This document shows positions 37,305 through 46,172 of a stretch of DNA of 64,000 bases, piece by piece. Source of the stretch: Mesorhizobium sp. Root157 (GTDB taxonomy: Bacteria; Pseudomonadota; Alphaproteobacteria; Rhizobiales; Rhizobiaceae); NCBI RefSeq assembly GCF_001427385.1, contig NZ_LMGJ01000036.1:103535-167534 (forward strand), given 5' to 3'. Every line of letters starts with the position of its first letter. Position 1 is the first letter of the stretch. A program made the position numbers and the translations under genes. The notes under the pieces were generated by a model. That model was not told the DNA's origin and made no database searches. It worked only from the letters and a program-made list of their open reading frames with translations.

Positions 37305-37510
37305 ATGTCGTTTACGCCCCTCCCATGACGCTTATGCAGCTTTGGCGGCTCCATAGGGCCGAATGTCGGGCCGTTGGCTCCATCGTTGCGGATGCACGCG
37401 CCGGCCGGCTTCCGGGCGTCGAGCCTATGCCTAGCGGCTTCGGTTTCGCCATCACCAATCAACGCGCGGCCCTTGCCGCCATGCGGAAGGGCTTTGACCA
37501 TGCCTCTTAA
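37301..37510 (+). CDS. 69-aa unknown protein
   Basis: GTG start overlapping the RHH stop (an in-frame ATG at 37325 is an alternative). The stop overlaps the start of the next gene by 11 bases. The sequence (LMQLWRLHRAECRAVGSIVADARAGRLPGVEP, then GFGFAITNQRAALAAM) is helical with no known domain. Tight packing supports it as a real phage-type gene. Confidence 0.55.
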   Translation: MNVVYAPPMTLMQLWRLHRAECRAVGSIVADARAGRLPGVEPMPSGFGFAITNQRAALAAMRKGFDHAS

Positions 37511-38692
37511 CCTCCTGCAGCAGCTTTTCGAGCCGCCGGCCCAGCAGATGACGCAGCCGCGCCAGGTGCAGACGACGACAGGGCAGCAGCCATCATTCTT
37601 CCAGCAATTGCTATCGCCCGATGTAGCGCTGCCCGTTGCAGGCGCATTGCTGGGCAATCGGGGAAACGCCGGGAACTTCGGCGCAGCCTTCGGTGAAATG
37701 GGGCCGGCGCTGAAAAACAACAAGACGTTTCGCTATCTACAGGAACACGACCCGAACTTGCGGGCGCGATGCAAAACGGCCTGCTGGACGCAAAGGACGC
37801 TTATGGCCTCATGCTTCAGAAGCGAAAGGCGCAGGAGCCAAAATATCGCTACGACACCATTGATGGCAATCTGGTTCGCACCGATGAAAACGGCGGCGGA
37901 AGCGGCGTTGTTTATCGCGGTGAGGGCGCACGCCCAATGACGGCGCAGGAACGCCAGCAATGGGGCATCAGCGCCGACGATAGCCGGCCCTACATCATGG
38001 ACGGCGGCAAGCCTCGCGCCCTTGGTGGTCAGAACATCAACCTCACCATGGGTGCGGAGAAAGCCTATGACTCCACCGTGGGCGGCGGTTACGGCAAGAG
38101 GTTTCTTGGCATCCAGGAAGAAGCCCAAGGTGCACAGAGGGCGCTAAACGCCCTTCAGGTGATGGAAGGAGCCATGAGCGACCCGGGCTTTTATTCTGGT
38201 GTCGGCTCTGGCTCGGTCATGCAGTTGAAGCGGGCGGCGACGGCTCTCGGGATGGATGCTGGCGGCGTGGACAGCATCGAGACGTTCAATGCGATGACGA
38301 AGCAAAGCGCGCTCGATGCGATGGGCGGTTCGCTCGGCACCGGCTTTTCGAACGCCGACCGCGATTTCGTGATTGACCAGGTTCCAAACCTCGCCAACAC
38401 GCCGCAGGGCAACCAGGCGCTGGTCACCATTCAGCGCAAGATAGCGCAACGCAAGATCGATATGGCCAATCTGGCCCGCCAGTATGCCGAGGGCAATGGT
38501 GGCCGGATTGATGTGGGCTTCGATGACTATCTGGCGAAGTGGGCCGAGCAGAACCCGCTCTTTCCCGAAAATACGGGAGGCAACGGGAGGGGTGCCGGCC
38601 TCCCCAATGGGCGCCAGCGTCAACGGGCGACAAACCCCAATACAGGCGAAACCGTCGAATGGGACGGCAATCAGTGGGTGCCGGTGCGATGA
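37500..38692 (+). pseudogene. Phage structural/ejection-like protein, frameshifted
   Basis: Frame 1 starts at the ATG at 37500 (MPLNLLQQLFEPPAQQ) and codes well up to LQEHDP near 37752. The sequence then continues in another phase as ELAGAMQNGLLDAKDAYGLML and runs to a stop at 38690-38692. One extra C in the CCC run at 37751-37753 would join both parts into one protein of about 397 aa. The whole is Gln/Gly/Ala-rich with repeats typical of internal virion or ejection proteins. Either a real inactivating deletion or a sequencing error. Confidence 0.7.
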
Positions 38693-40776
38693 CCAAGCAG
38701 CAATCGAATTTCCCGACGCCTCCTCCAGGCTTTGTCATGGACGCCGATGCGCCCGCCGATACAGGCGCGCCACCACCGCCGCCAGGCTTCGAACTGGTCC
38801 AGAATGCTTCAGATCCGCATAACACCCCCAGCAGCTTGCAGACATGGGCGCAGGGTTTGGCCGACATGGTGACATTCGGCCATTCCGACGAGGCAGCAGC
38901 AGCAGTCGGCACTCTCGGCGGCATGCTCCCCGGTGGTCACGGCAAGGGCTATGGCCAGCTTCTCGATGAAATCCGGGCCGAGAACGAACGCGGGGCCGAG
39001 CAGCATCCCTATGCCCATCTTTCCGGGCAGCTTATGGGCGGGGTTGGCGGCGGCGCTGCAATGGTGCGGGGTGGCCTGTCGCTTGGCGCACGTGCCGCAC
39101 AGTCGGGTGGCGGCTGGCTGGCTCGCCTTCTCGGTGTGGGGGCTGATGGTGGCGCTGCGGCAGCGGCCTATGGCTTCGGGAGCGGCGAAGGGGTCAGGGA
39201 CAGGGTGGTTTCTGCTGCCAGCAACATTCCGCTCGGCATAGCGTTCGGTGTAGGTGGAGAAGCAGCGGCAACCGGAGCCGGCACGCTATATCGTTCCCTG
39301 TTCCGTGGAGCCACGGACGTGGCTCCAGGCGTCAATGCGGCTCAGGCGGTCAAGGAGGCCGGGGAGTTCGGCATTCCGCTCTCTCGCGGGCAGGCAACCC
39401 GCTCTGTGGCGCAAGCAGGCGTCGAGGATCAGCTTCGCAGCCGTGGCGCCATGTCAACATTCGACAATGCACAGCGTGAGGCCGTAGGCCAGTCGATTGA
39501 GGGTATGCAGACGCGCATCGCCAATGGTGGCCCAACCATTCCGAGCCAGTCAGCGGCCTATGAGAACATTCCTGGCGCCCTGCGCCGCCAACGTGATGCC
39601 CTGAAAGAAGCTGGGCAGGTCCGCTACGAGCGTACCGTGGACGATCCAAACATACTGGTTTCCGGTGAGGCCGTGCGCGAGATACCGGACTTTATCCGTA
39701 ATCGCCTATCGTCGGAAAACATTGTTGTTGACCCGATGTATCATCAGGGTGCAGCGCGGGCCATATCGCTGATTGATGACTATATCAGCCGCATGCCAAA
39801 GCCGGGCGGCGATATCCGCGACGTGAAGGCGCAGCTTCGCTGGATCGAAAACCTACGCTCCACCTTCCGCAAGAATTTTCCGCCGATCGGTCAGGATGCG
39901 CCGGCCTTGAAGGCCATCGGTGGCGCGCTCGATGAATGGACCAATCAGGTATTCGACCGGGGACTGGTCAATGCCAGCGATGACGTTCTGAGGGATCTGA
40001 AGGACGCCCGCGCCAACTGGTCGAAATACAAGCAGATGACCGACCCGCGCTCGAAAATCGGCGGGCATCTCAATGCGCGATTCGAGGCTCAATCCAAGGT
40101 CCGCGCCCTCATGGACAAGGAACTGAGCGCCGAGGAAGTCGGGCGGTATCTGTGGGGCTCGTCCGTCGCCACGCCGGCCAAAAACTCCTACATGACCGCA
40201 ATCGAGATGCGTCGCCTTCTTGGAGCCGACAGCCCGGAATGGAGCGCCATCCGGCAATCGTTCTGGCTCAGGGCCACAAGGGCGAACGATGAAGCCCTGT
40301 CACCCAGTCAGATTGCCAGGAATCTTGATGGCTTCCTGAATGGCCAGGGCAAGTCGGTAGCGGCCATCCTCTACAATCCGACCGAACGCGATGCCATGCG
40401 CTCTTACCTTGGCGTCATGCGCATGTTGTCACTGCCCAAGGCAGGGCTGAACAACTCCAACACGGCCAATCGCCTTATGCCCGCCTTGCAGCGCTACGCA
40501 ACGAACATCATGGGCCTGCTCGGCAGCGGCGCAGGTTATCTCGCCGGCATGGGGCCGATGGAGTCCCTTGGGGCGGGAACAGCAGCGGTGATTGCAGGCC
40601 GTGGCCTTGGCGCGGCGGCGCGGGCGGGGCGCGTTCATGCGGCAACGCGCGTTCCGGTTCCGTCTTCTCCTGGCGGCTATGGAAGCGCCACCTTGCGGTC
40701 AGCACCTATGCCGATGCTTTCCGATCAGCGCCAGCGCACCCCGCTCGAAATCACTGTGGGGGTGGGCCGAAAATGA
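38689..40776 (+). CDS. Large phage ejection/internal virion-like protein
   Basis: This 695-aa protein is coupled by a 4-base ATGA overlap to the frameshifted gene before it. The N-terminus is Pro-rich (PTPPPGF and PPPPPGF repeats). Gly/Ala-rich hydrophobic segments follow (LMGGVGGGAAMVRGGLSLGARAA and AAAAYGFGSG), then a long helical body and a Gly-rich hydrophobic end. This resembles podovirus DNA-ejection proteins that pass the cell envelope. I recognise no enzymatic motif. The family assignment is by style only. Confidence 0.6.
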   Translation: MTKQQSNFPTPPPGFVMDADAPADTGAPPPPPGFELVQNASDPHNTPSSLQTWAQGLADMVTFGHSDEAAAAVGTLGGMLPGGHGKGYGQLLDEIRAENERGAEQHPYAHLSGQLMGGVGGGAAMVRGGLSLGARAAQSGGGWLARLLGVGADGGAAAAAYGFGSGEGVRDRVVSAASNIPLGIAFGVGGEAAATGAGTLYRSLFRGATDVAPGVNAAQAVKEAGEFGIPLSRGQATRSVAQAGVEDQLRSRGAMSTFDNAQREAVGQSIEGMQTRIANGGPTIPSQSAAYENIPGALRRQRDALKEAGQVRYERTVDDPNILVSGEAVREIPDFIRNRLSSENIVVDPMYHQGAARAISLIDDYISRMPKPGGDIRDVKAQLRWIENLRSTFRKNFPPIGQDAPALKAIGGALDEWTNQVFDRGLVNASDDVLRDLKDARANWSKYKQMTDPRSKIGGHLNARFEAQSKVRALMDKELSAEEVGRYLWGSSVATPAKNSYMTAIEMRRLLGADSPEWSAIRQSFWLRATRANDEALSPSQIARNLDGFLNGQGKSVAAILYNPTERDAMRSYLGVMRMLSLPKAGLNNSNTANRLMPALQRYATNIMGLLGSGAGYLAGMGPMESLGAGTAAVIAGRGLGAAARAGRVHAATRVPVPSSPGGYGSATLRSAPMPMLSDQRQRTPLEITVGVGRK

Positions 40777-40948
40777 GATTGCCAACCCATTCGCCGAACG
40801 GTCTGCCGACATATTCGTTGATGAGTGGTGCTACGAAGTATGCGGCAGCGCTCATGACGATAGCGACCGTCACCAGGCACAGCACCCGGAAGCCAATCTT
40901 GCCCGCTGGTGAAAAGTGTTCCGGTGGGCGGAAATGGTCATATGACAT
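40751..40948 (-). CDS. 65-aa membrane protein
   Basis: Starts MSYDHFRPPEHFSPAG and has one hydrophobic helix (FRVLCLVTVAIVMSAAAYFVAPLI). No strong ribosome site. It is antisense to the end of the ejection-like gene by 26 bases. Plausible but weakly supported. Confidence 0.42.
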   Translation of the reverse strand: MSYDHFRPPEHFSPAGKIGFRVLCLVTVAIVMSAAAYFVAPLINEYVGRPFGEWVGNLIFGPPPQ

Positions 40949-41004
40949 GGGTGCAGACGATAGCCGTTCGCCTGAATCTTCACAAGCCACATGGAGAAAC
41001 CCTC

Positions 41005-41367
41005 ATGGACAACCTTCCCTTTCCTGACATGCACGACTGGATGGAAAAGCATTCGGCAGAGGTTGCAGCCGGAATGTCCGCCATGCCGCCCGTCGAGGCG
41101 GTTTCCAATCGTATCGGTGACCTGATGGGGCAGGCTTGCAACGGCGATGTCCACACACAGGCTTCAATGCTTGAATACGTCGCCACGGCACACGGTCTGC
41201 ATCAGGCGTCAGCTCTTGTTCGTGCAGAAGGGCGGGAAAGCTGGGCCAATGACCTGTTCGGGGTTGCCCAACTGTTCCTGCACTACGCCGTGGACGATAT
41301 CGCGGCCATGGCGGTCATGACGAGGGCTTGCGCGCCCAATCCATCGGGATTGAACGCGGTCCATTGA
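41005..41367 (+). CDS. 120-aa unknown protein
   Basis: Begins MDNLPFPDMHDWMEKHSAEVAAGMSAMPP, helical throughout, no domain recognised. GGAGA lies 8 bases before the ATG at 41005. It stands 28 bases before the DUF5681 gene, so the two probably share a transcript. Confidence 0.62.
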   Translation: MDNLPFPDMHDWMEKHSAEVAAGMSAMPPVEAVSNRIGDLMGQACNGDVHTQASMLEYVATAHGLHQASALVRAEGRESWANDLFGVAQLFLHYAVDDIAAMAVMTRACAPNPSGLNAVH

Positions 41368-41395
41368 GCCTGCCTGAACAGGGATTTCGCAGAAA

Positions 41396-41836
41396 ATGAC
41401 GGATGACGGCGAACAGCCGAAAGATACGCGCTTCAAACCGGGCCAGTCGGGCAATCCGAAAGGCCGGCGCGCCGGTACGCGCTCCAAGGCACTGCTTGCC
41501 CTCGACGCGCTTGCCGAGGGCGAAGCCAATAAAATCGCACAGGCCATGATCGACAAGGCCAAGGAGGGCGACACCACGGCGGGCCGCATGCTGCTTGAGC
41601 GCATATGGCCTGTCCGCAAGGGGCGTGGCATCAGCTTCGAACTGCCGGAAGTCGCGAAAGCCGACGAGTTGCCTGACGCCATTGCCAAGGTCACGCGCCA
41701 AGTTGCGGATGGCGATATCTCCCCAGACGAGGGAGCAGCCATTGTGTCCCTTCTGGAGGCGCACAGGAGGGCTATCGAGACGAGCGACCTTGCAGCCCGC
41801 GTCGAAGCCCTTGAGGAAAGGATGGCCAAGAAATGA
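41396..41836 (+). CDS. DUF5681 domain protein
   Basis: This 146-aa protein has the DUF5681 signature near the start: TRFKPGQSGNPKGRRAGTRSKALLALD. A helical body and a coiled-coil-like end (AARVEALEERMAKK) follow. Genes of this family are common next to phage packaging genes in alphaproteobacteria and are thought to be linked to terminases, but no terminase follows here. Overlaps the next gene by 4 bases. Confidence 0.82.
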   Translation: MTDDGEQPKDTRFKPGQSGNPKGRRAGTRSKALLALDALAEGEANKIAQAMIDKAKEGDTTAGRMLLERIWPVRKGRGISFELPEVAKADELPDAIAKVTRQVADGDISPDEGAAIVSLLEAHRRAIETSDLAARVEALEERMAKK

Positions 41837-42069
41837 GCCTTTCACGCCGACTTGAACGCATTGAGGCCGCTATGGCGCCGATGACGCCAGTCGAGATTCA
41901 AGCTGCTGACGAAGCCGACGCGCAGGACCGCTTTCTCGATGCCTTGCTGCAATGCTCTCCCGGCCCAGTCTGCATCGCCACGACAATTGCAGGCGCCCGC
42001 ACCGAATGGCGCGGCAATCTGCATACGCATGAAGAAACCCTAGCGCTTATGGAAGGAATAGGCCGATGA
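41833..42069 (+). CDS. 78-aa unknown protein
   Basis: Starts MSLSRRLERIEAAMAP, a short helix shared in style with the next gene (LSTRLEKLEAA), which hints at a common ancestor or partner interface. ATGA overlaps on both sides show coupled translation with DUF5681 and the 83-aa gene. Function unknown. Confidence 0.62.
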   Translation: MSLSRRLERIEAAMAPMTPVEIQAADEADAQDRFLDALLQCSPGPVCIATTIAGARTEWRGNLHTHEETLALMEGIGR

Positions 42070-42317
42070 AAGGACCGCTGAGCACCCGCTTGGAGAAGCT
42101 AGAGGCAGCCTTTCCAGATCCGAAGAATGCCAGGCAAAAGCGTGTCATCCGCATCGTTGCCAGCGACAAGGAAGAGGCCGAGGCAATGGAATTAGCCAAG
42201 GCAGAAGGATGGGAGCCTGACAGCGATGATATCTGTATCATCCGGCTGATTGCCCCAGGCACCAAAACCACCGGCGTTACGAGCCAACCGCCCCGCGTCA
42301 TGTCCAAGAACTGGTGA
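42066..42317 (+). CDS. 83-aa unknown protein
   Basis: Starts MKGPLSTRLEKLEAAFPDP, then VIRIVASDKEEAEAMELAKAEGWEPDSDDICIIRLI, a compact alpha/beta pattern. It is last in the three-gene coupled set with DUF5681. No known domain. Confidence 0.6.
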   Translation: MKGPLSTRLEKLEAAFPDPKNARQKRVIRIVASDKEEAEAMELAKAEGWEPDSDDICIIRLIAPGTKTTGVTSQPPRVMSKNW

Positions 42318-42415
42318 GCCAGCCACCTATCAGATCGATGTCAGACTAAATGCAAGTTGCATTTCCCAGCTCTTTATCGATAGCCTGAGTTCGAAATTTC
42401 GAGCTGGGGGGCTCA

Positions 42416-42904
42416 ATGTATTTGAATCGGGGGATCAGGGCCGTTGCGACGGCCTTTTTGGCGCTGTCTTTGGCATCTTGCACAACGTCACGAGAGGCGC
42501 TGAACAAAGACCCAAAAGCAATCACTACTTCAGCGTTGTGCCGCTCATTTTTCTCCACCAATGATCAGCAGTTCAAAGTCGATATTCTTGTTGAGCTATC
42601 GCGCAGGTCCGTATCTGCAGAGCAGTGCGCAACGATGGTTAAACAGCAGAACCAAGCTATAGCGGCGGGAGTTGCAATTGCAGCGGTCGGGGCCGCTGTC
42701 GCCATCTGTGCAAACAATAATTGTGGTGGCGGTGGCTATACCCCGAACTATTATCAAGGGGCCGACTGGGACGCATTTTACAATCAGTACGGGCAGATTG
42801 TTTGGGCCTGCAGAGCAATCGCAACTGGGCAGTTCACCTACGCCAGCAATTGCTATGGAAAGGCGCAGACGGATTGGCGGTGGCCTGGGAAATACCGCTT
42901 CTGA
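42416..42904 (+). CDS. 162-aa probable lipoprotein
   Basis: The N-terminus (GIRAVATAFLALSLASC) is a lipoprotein signal with lipobox LASC, Cys22. A second hydrophobic Ala-rich helix lies near 83-100, then NNNCGGGGYTPNYYQ and a Tyr/Trp-rich end with two more cysteines. Lower GC than neighbours. Possibly a superinfection or envelope-modifying protein, but this is a guess. Confidence 0.6.
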   Translation: MYLNRGIRAVATAFLALSLASCTTSREALNKDPKAITTSALCRSFFSTNDQQFKVDILVELSRRSVSAEQCATMVKQQNQAIAAGVAIAAVGAAVAICANNNCGGGGYTPNYYQGADWDAFYNQYGQIVWACRAIATGQFTYASNCYGKAQTDWRWPGKYRF

Positions 42905-42913
42905 CTGAGTGAA

Positions 42914-43039
42914 CTATCCGAGCAGATGGACCGCCGCCCATATCGCCAACGGGATCACTACACCCAACACCATGCCGAACAGCACCCAGCCGCGAGGCCA
43001 AGGGGCTGGATCAGGCTTTTGGGGATTCGGAGCCAACAT
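42914..43039 (-). CDS. 41-aa single-pass membrane peptide
   Basis: Starts MLAPNPQKPDPAPWPRG, then a helix (WVLFGMVLGVVIPLAIWAAV) and ends HLLG. It begins 6 bases after the nuclease stop on the same strand, so it is probably the third gene of the protease-nuclease operon. No clear ribosome site of its own. Confidence 0.5.
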   Translation of the reverse strand: MLAPNPQKPDPAPWPRGWVLFGMVLGVVIPLAIWAAVHLLG

Positions 43040-43045
43040 GGTCTA

Positions 43046-43819
43046 TTACCGCCGAGCCTTGCGCCAGCCGGCTTGCCTGGCATCGGATTCAGAACAGAAC
43101 CAGCGTTCCCCCTTGTTCTCCGAAATCCGGGTGTCGTCGTAGTTCTCCTGGCCGGGAACATGATAGATGCGCTCACCCTTTGAGCTGATGTTGCCCTTGA
43201 TATTGCAGCCGGACGATCCGGTCTGCATCAGAGGGACAGGCGCGGCGGCCGGCTCGATGTTTCGTTGTGCGGCTCGCCAGTCCCACGGCTTTTGAAAGTC
43301 ACCCTGCCACATACCTCGTCTGGACGCTCTTGCCGTCGCTTCCTGCGCGGCGAACGCTCCATTCGAGTATCGAGGCCAATCGAGCGCATGGCCATTCACT
43401 ACAAGCCACTCCTGTACCGATTTTCCGTCAGCGCGGGCACAGTTGCCCACGAAGCGCCCGTACTGATCCCATTCGACAAACTGGCATGAAACAGGGCGAG
43501 AGGCGGCAAGGAACTTGTCTAGCGCATTGGCAGCCGCTCGCCCGCAGGCATATGGCTGGCCCTTGCCGTTCCTGCATGATTGTTTGCCTTCAGGAGCATC
43601 AATCCCGTTGAAGCGTACCCTTTGGCCGGAAATCTCAATGGTATCGCCGTCTATGACTGAGGCGCGGGCTGTGATCGACTTTCCTGGAGGCGAACCATCG
43701 GAAGAATGTTGGGCGACCGTCGATTCATTGGGTCGAACAGGATCAAGGCCGTCGCCCGCAAAATATCCGATAGCGGCTGCCACGGGTATCAGGATCATGC
43801 CTATCTTGGGGAAAGCCAT
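43046..43819 (-). CDS. Membrane-anchored or exported thermonuclease (SNase family)
   Basis: This 257-aa protein has an N-terminal hydrophobic helix (about 5-21) and a staphylococcal-nuclease domain (about 50-185). Catalytic residues are in place: D57 in DGDT, R69, D74 and E77 in RFNGIDAPE, R122 in YGRFVGNC. A C-terminal module (about 205-255) has CNIKGN, YHVPGQ and GERWFCSE, an add-on seen in rhizobial SNases. It starts at a TGATG junction with the protease gene, so both are co-translated. Expected to cut DNA or RNA outside the cytoplasm. Confidence 0.88.
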   Translation of the reverse strand: MAFPKIGMILIPVAAAIGYFAGDGLDPVRPNESTVAQHSSDGSPPGKSITARASVIDGDTIEISGQRVRFNGIDAPEGKQSCRNGKGQPYACGRAAANALDKFLAASRPVSCQFVEWDQYGRFVGNCARADGKSVQEWLVVNGHALDWPRYSNGAFAAQEATARASRRGMWQGDFQKPWDWRAAQRNIEPAAAPVPLMQTGSSGCNIKGNISSKGERIYHVPGQENYDDTRISENKGERWFCSESDARQAGWRKARR

Positions 43820-45036
43820 CACTTCAGGCCCAGATCGATGCCGTTCTTTGCGCTGACGTAGCCGATCCGGTCTTTCAGCCAGCATTCGCTTTTCTTGCGA
43901 ACGTACGCGAAGGCCCGGCATTGATAGTCAGTTTCGCAGGCCGCATAGCAGGCGATAAAATTGGTGTTTCGAATCCGGCTATAGTCGCCGCCGGCCATGT
44001 CACGGCCTGATCTGATAACGAATGTCGAAAAGATGAGACTACCCGCCAGGTTGCTCTGAACGCTCGCCACGGCATCGACATTACGGACAAGGATCTTCGC
44101 ATCGCTCTTCAGGAAGCAGAAGTGGGCCTTCCTGTTATAGGTCGTGGCCTTGCACGATAGATCGTCCTGGCAAGCGCTTGTGCACTCGGCTTCGGAAACA
44201 TTCTTCAGGGTCGCGTAATCGAAGCCCATAACATCGTAGCTGTCGGCAGGGCTGAACGAGCGGAAAGCGGTGCGAGGCATCGTGCTCGGCACTGTCGGCT
44301 TATCGGGCGTCTCGGCTTCGGCCACGGTTGCGGCCCCACCGTGACAGAGAACCTTCACGACAGCCGGAACCGCCTTGTCGGACAGATCGGCCGTGGACAG
44401 CGGTTTGTCATCTTGTCCCGGATCGGCACTGTCGTACTTGATATCCCGGCTTTGCAGGAACATTTCGACCACATTCGACCGAGCCGCGAAATTGACGTTC
44501 TGCGGCGCTATTCCTGTTGCGTCGGTGAATTTCGTTCCGAGCACGGCAGTCGAGACGCCGACGATTGATCCCCACTGATCGAGGATCGGGCCACCGGAAT
44601 TGCCGGGCTGGAGGGGCGTCGACACCTGCAGATAGCGAGTGTCGTTTTCCATCCCCACCAGGGAATTGATATTCCCCGTAGTGACCTTGATGGAGTCGGA
44701 CAGGATGCCATCGAGCGGAAATCCATACGCGGCGATATCCTCGCCAAGCCTCGGCTGAGAGCGCCGCAGCGGCAGGTGTGGCTTCCCGACCCCGGATGTG
44801 AGCTTGAAGGCGGCGAGGTCATTCTGCTTGTCGACCGCCAGAGCATCACCAGTTCCCATCTGCGGGACGCTGACGCTCGTGCAGCCTTCCACGACATGGG
44901 CATTGGTGAGCACCCAGCCTTGATCGTTGACGAAAAATCCCGTTCCGGAACTGGTGACATCACCCGCGAAAGCGATGCCTGCTCCGGCCCCGATAGCTAC
45001 CGCCATGAAGACAGCAGAGAACGCCGTCCGCTTCAT
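43819..45036 (-). CDS. Secreted trypsin-like serine protease with PAN-type domains
   Basis: This 405-aa protein starts MKRTAFSAVFMAVAIGAGAG, a signal peptide ending FAG near 25. The trypsin-like domain has His47 (NAHVVEG), Asp73 (NDLAAFKL) and Ser147 (QPGNSGGPI). Two Cys-rich PAN/apple-like modules follow (about 275-345 and 345-405), each with paired CxxxC segments. An ATG three codons upstream is possible, and no strong ribosome site is seen. HtrA-like proteases with PAN modules are unusual cargo for an element. Co-translated with the nuclease. Confidence 0.85.
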   Translation of the reverse strand: MKRTAFSAVFMAVAIGAGAGIAFAGDVTSSGTGFFVNDQGWVLTNAHVVEGCTSVSVPQMGTGDALAVDKQNDLAAFKLTSGVGKPHLPLRRSQPRLGEDIAAYGFPLDGILSDSIKVTTGNINSLVGMENDTRYLQVSTPLQPGNSGGPILDQWGSIVGVSTAVLGTKFTDATGIAPQNVNFAARSNVVEMFLQSRDIKYDSADPGQDDKPLSTADLSDKAVPAVVKVLCHGGAATVAEAETPDKPTVPSTMPRTAFRSFSPADSYDVMGFDYATLKNVSEAECTSACQDDLSCKATTYNRKAHFCFLKSDAKILVRNVDAVASVQSNLAGSLIFSTFVIRSGRDMAGGDYSRIRNTNFIACYAACETDYQCRAFAYVRKKSECWLKDRIGYVSAKNGIDLGLK

Positions 45037-45256
45037 CGACACCATAACCCAAGCCACTTGCCAAACACCCGAGCGCAGTAAGGCGCGAATATCGTCCGGC
45101 GGCAACCCAAGATTTCCGTCGAGGTGAACGGCATCTTGATAGCGCTGCCTTGCTCCCTCTGCACACTTGGCCACTTCGTTCTCGCACGGAAGTCTAGGGG
45201 TGGACGATATCGTCCGAGGCGATTTATGGTCACCCCCCTGCTTGGGAGGCAAAGGA

Positions 45257-45823
45257 ATGGCGGACGAAGAGGATCGAAAGTCTCATCTCCGATTGGCGGT
45301 TGAGAATAGCCAAACCGACATTGACAAGGAGTGGGCCAAACGGGAGATCGAATGGCCGCTTTGGGAACTGGCCGCCAATATTATCCGCGTCGTTCGAGGG
45401 GCCGGAAAATCTTATGAACTTGGCAAGCAGTGCGTTGCCGTCATTGAGGCTTTCGAGCGATATCATGACAAGGTTGGACACTGGCCCGCCAGCTGGGAAG
45501 TCGACCAGATTCTGTCGTTTAGGCGAGACGATTCGAACCCGACCTATGACGAAGCATGGGAACGTGAAGATGCCCGCGAGACTATTGTTAGCGGTGCTCT
45601 TCAGGTGGTTGCCTCTCGTTTGGTGGGCCAAAACATGCAAGAGCGGCGCGGCCGATCCGAGATGATGGACGGCGTCAATGCTCTCGAGAGAATTCGAGAG
45701 GAAGCACGGAAGCGCTTCGCCGAAGCCGAGCGCGCACGTCGTCAGGCGAATAAATCAAAGCCTCCTGCTCGAAAGAAGGCCCGGAAGGTGTCCGCTCGAG
45801 CTAAGACCGATCCAAAGCTATAG
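45257..45823 (+). CDS. 188-aa unknown protein
   Basis: Starts MADEEDRKSHLRLAVENSQTD. The middle part (EWPLWELAANIIRVVRGAGKSYELGKQC) is helical, and the C-terminal 35 residues are strongly Lys/Arg-rich, which suggests nucleic-acid binding. GGAGG and AAGGA precede the ATG. It is divergent from the protease gene and overlaps the end of the XRE gene by 6 bases. Confidence 0.65.
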   Translation: MADEEDRKSHLRLAVENSQTDIDKEWAKREIEWPLWELAANIIRVVRGAGKSYELGKQCVAVIEAFERYHDKVGHWPASWEVDQILSFRRDDSNPTYDEAWEREDARETIVSGALQVVASRLVGQNMQERRGRSEMMDGVNALERIREEARKRFAEAERARRQANKSKPPARKKARKVSARAKTDPKL

Positions 45824-46066
45824 GGCCGCCTTCTTACGGAGACGGACTCCAGGGCCTTCGCCATTCTCCGCAACGAAAACAATACCGCCCGCCTCCAGTG
45901 CTGCCACGAGCGCATCGACCGTGCGGGCCTGAGCAGCCAACGCGCCGGGTTGGGATTCCAGTCGTTTTATCGAAGGTAACGAAACCTTCGAAGCCGCAGC
46001 CAGGTCCTTCTGCTCCCACCGGAGCAAGGCTCTCGCCGCTCGTATCTGTTCGCTCGAAATCGACAT
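45818..46066 (-). CDS. XRE-family helix-turn-helix repressor
   Basis: This 82-aa protein is one helix-turn-helix domain (SSEQIRAARALLRWEQKDLAAASKVSLPSIKRLE) plus a short C-terminal helix and strand (ALVAALEAGGIVFV). No ATP, peptidase or toxin-binding domain is attached. It reads away from two identical palindromes that sit between it and the gene at 46173, so it probably represses both promoters and acts as the element's genetic switch. Confidence 0.82.
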   Translation of the reverse strand: MSISSEQIRAARALLRWEQKDLAAASKVSLPSIKRLESQPGALAAQARTVDALVAALEAGGIVFVAENGEGPGVRLRKKAAL

Positions 46067-46093
46067 GAAAATTTAGACCCTCAGGAACTATAT

Positions 46094-46108
46094 AATACCT
46101 CAGGTATT
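46094..46108. promoter_or_regulatory. Operator palindrome O1
   Basis: AATACCT-C-AGGTATT is a perfect 7+1+7 palindrome, 28 bases before the XRE start codon. It is the likely binding site of the XRE repressor. Confidence 0.75.
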
Positions 46109-46132
46109 GACAGCAGTGCAATAGCCATGCTT

Positions 46133-46147
46133 AATACCTCAGGTATC
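46133..46147. promoter_or_regulatory. Operator palindrome O2
   Basis: AATACCT-C-AGGTATC agrees with O1 in 14 of 15 bases. Centre-to-centre distance is 39 bases, near four helical turns. It is 26 bases before the rightward start codon at 46173, where it would block that promoter. Confidence 0.75.
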
Positions 46148-46172
46148 GTAATTGAACTTCTGGGGAAAGACC

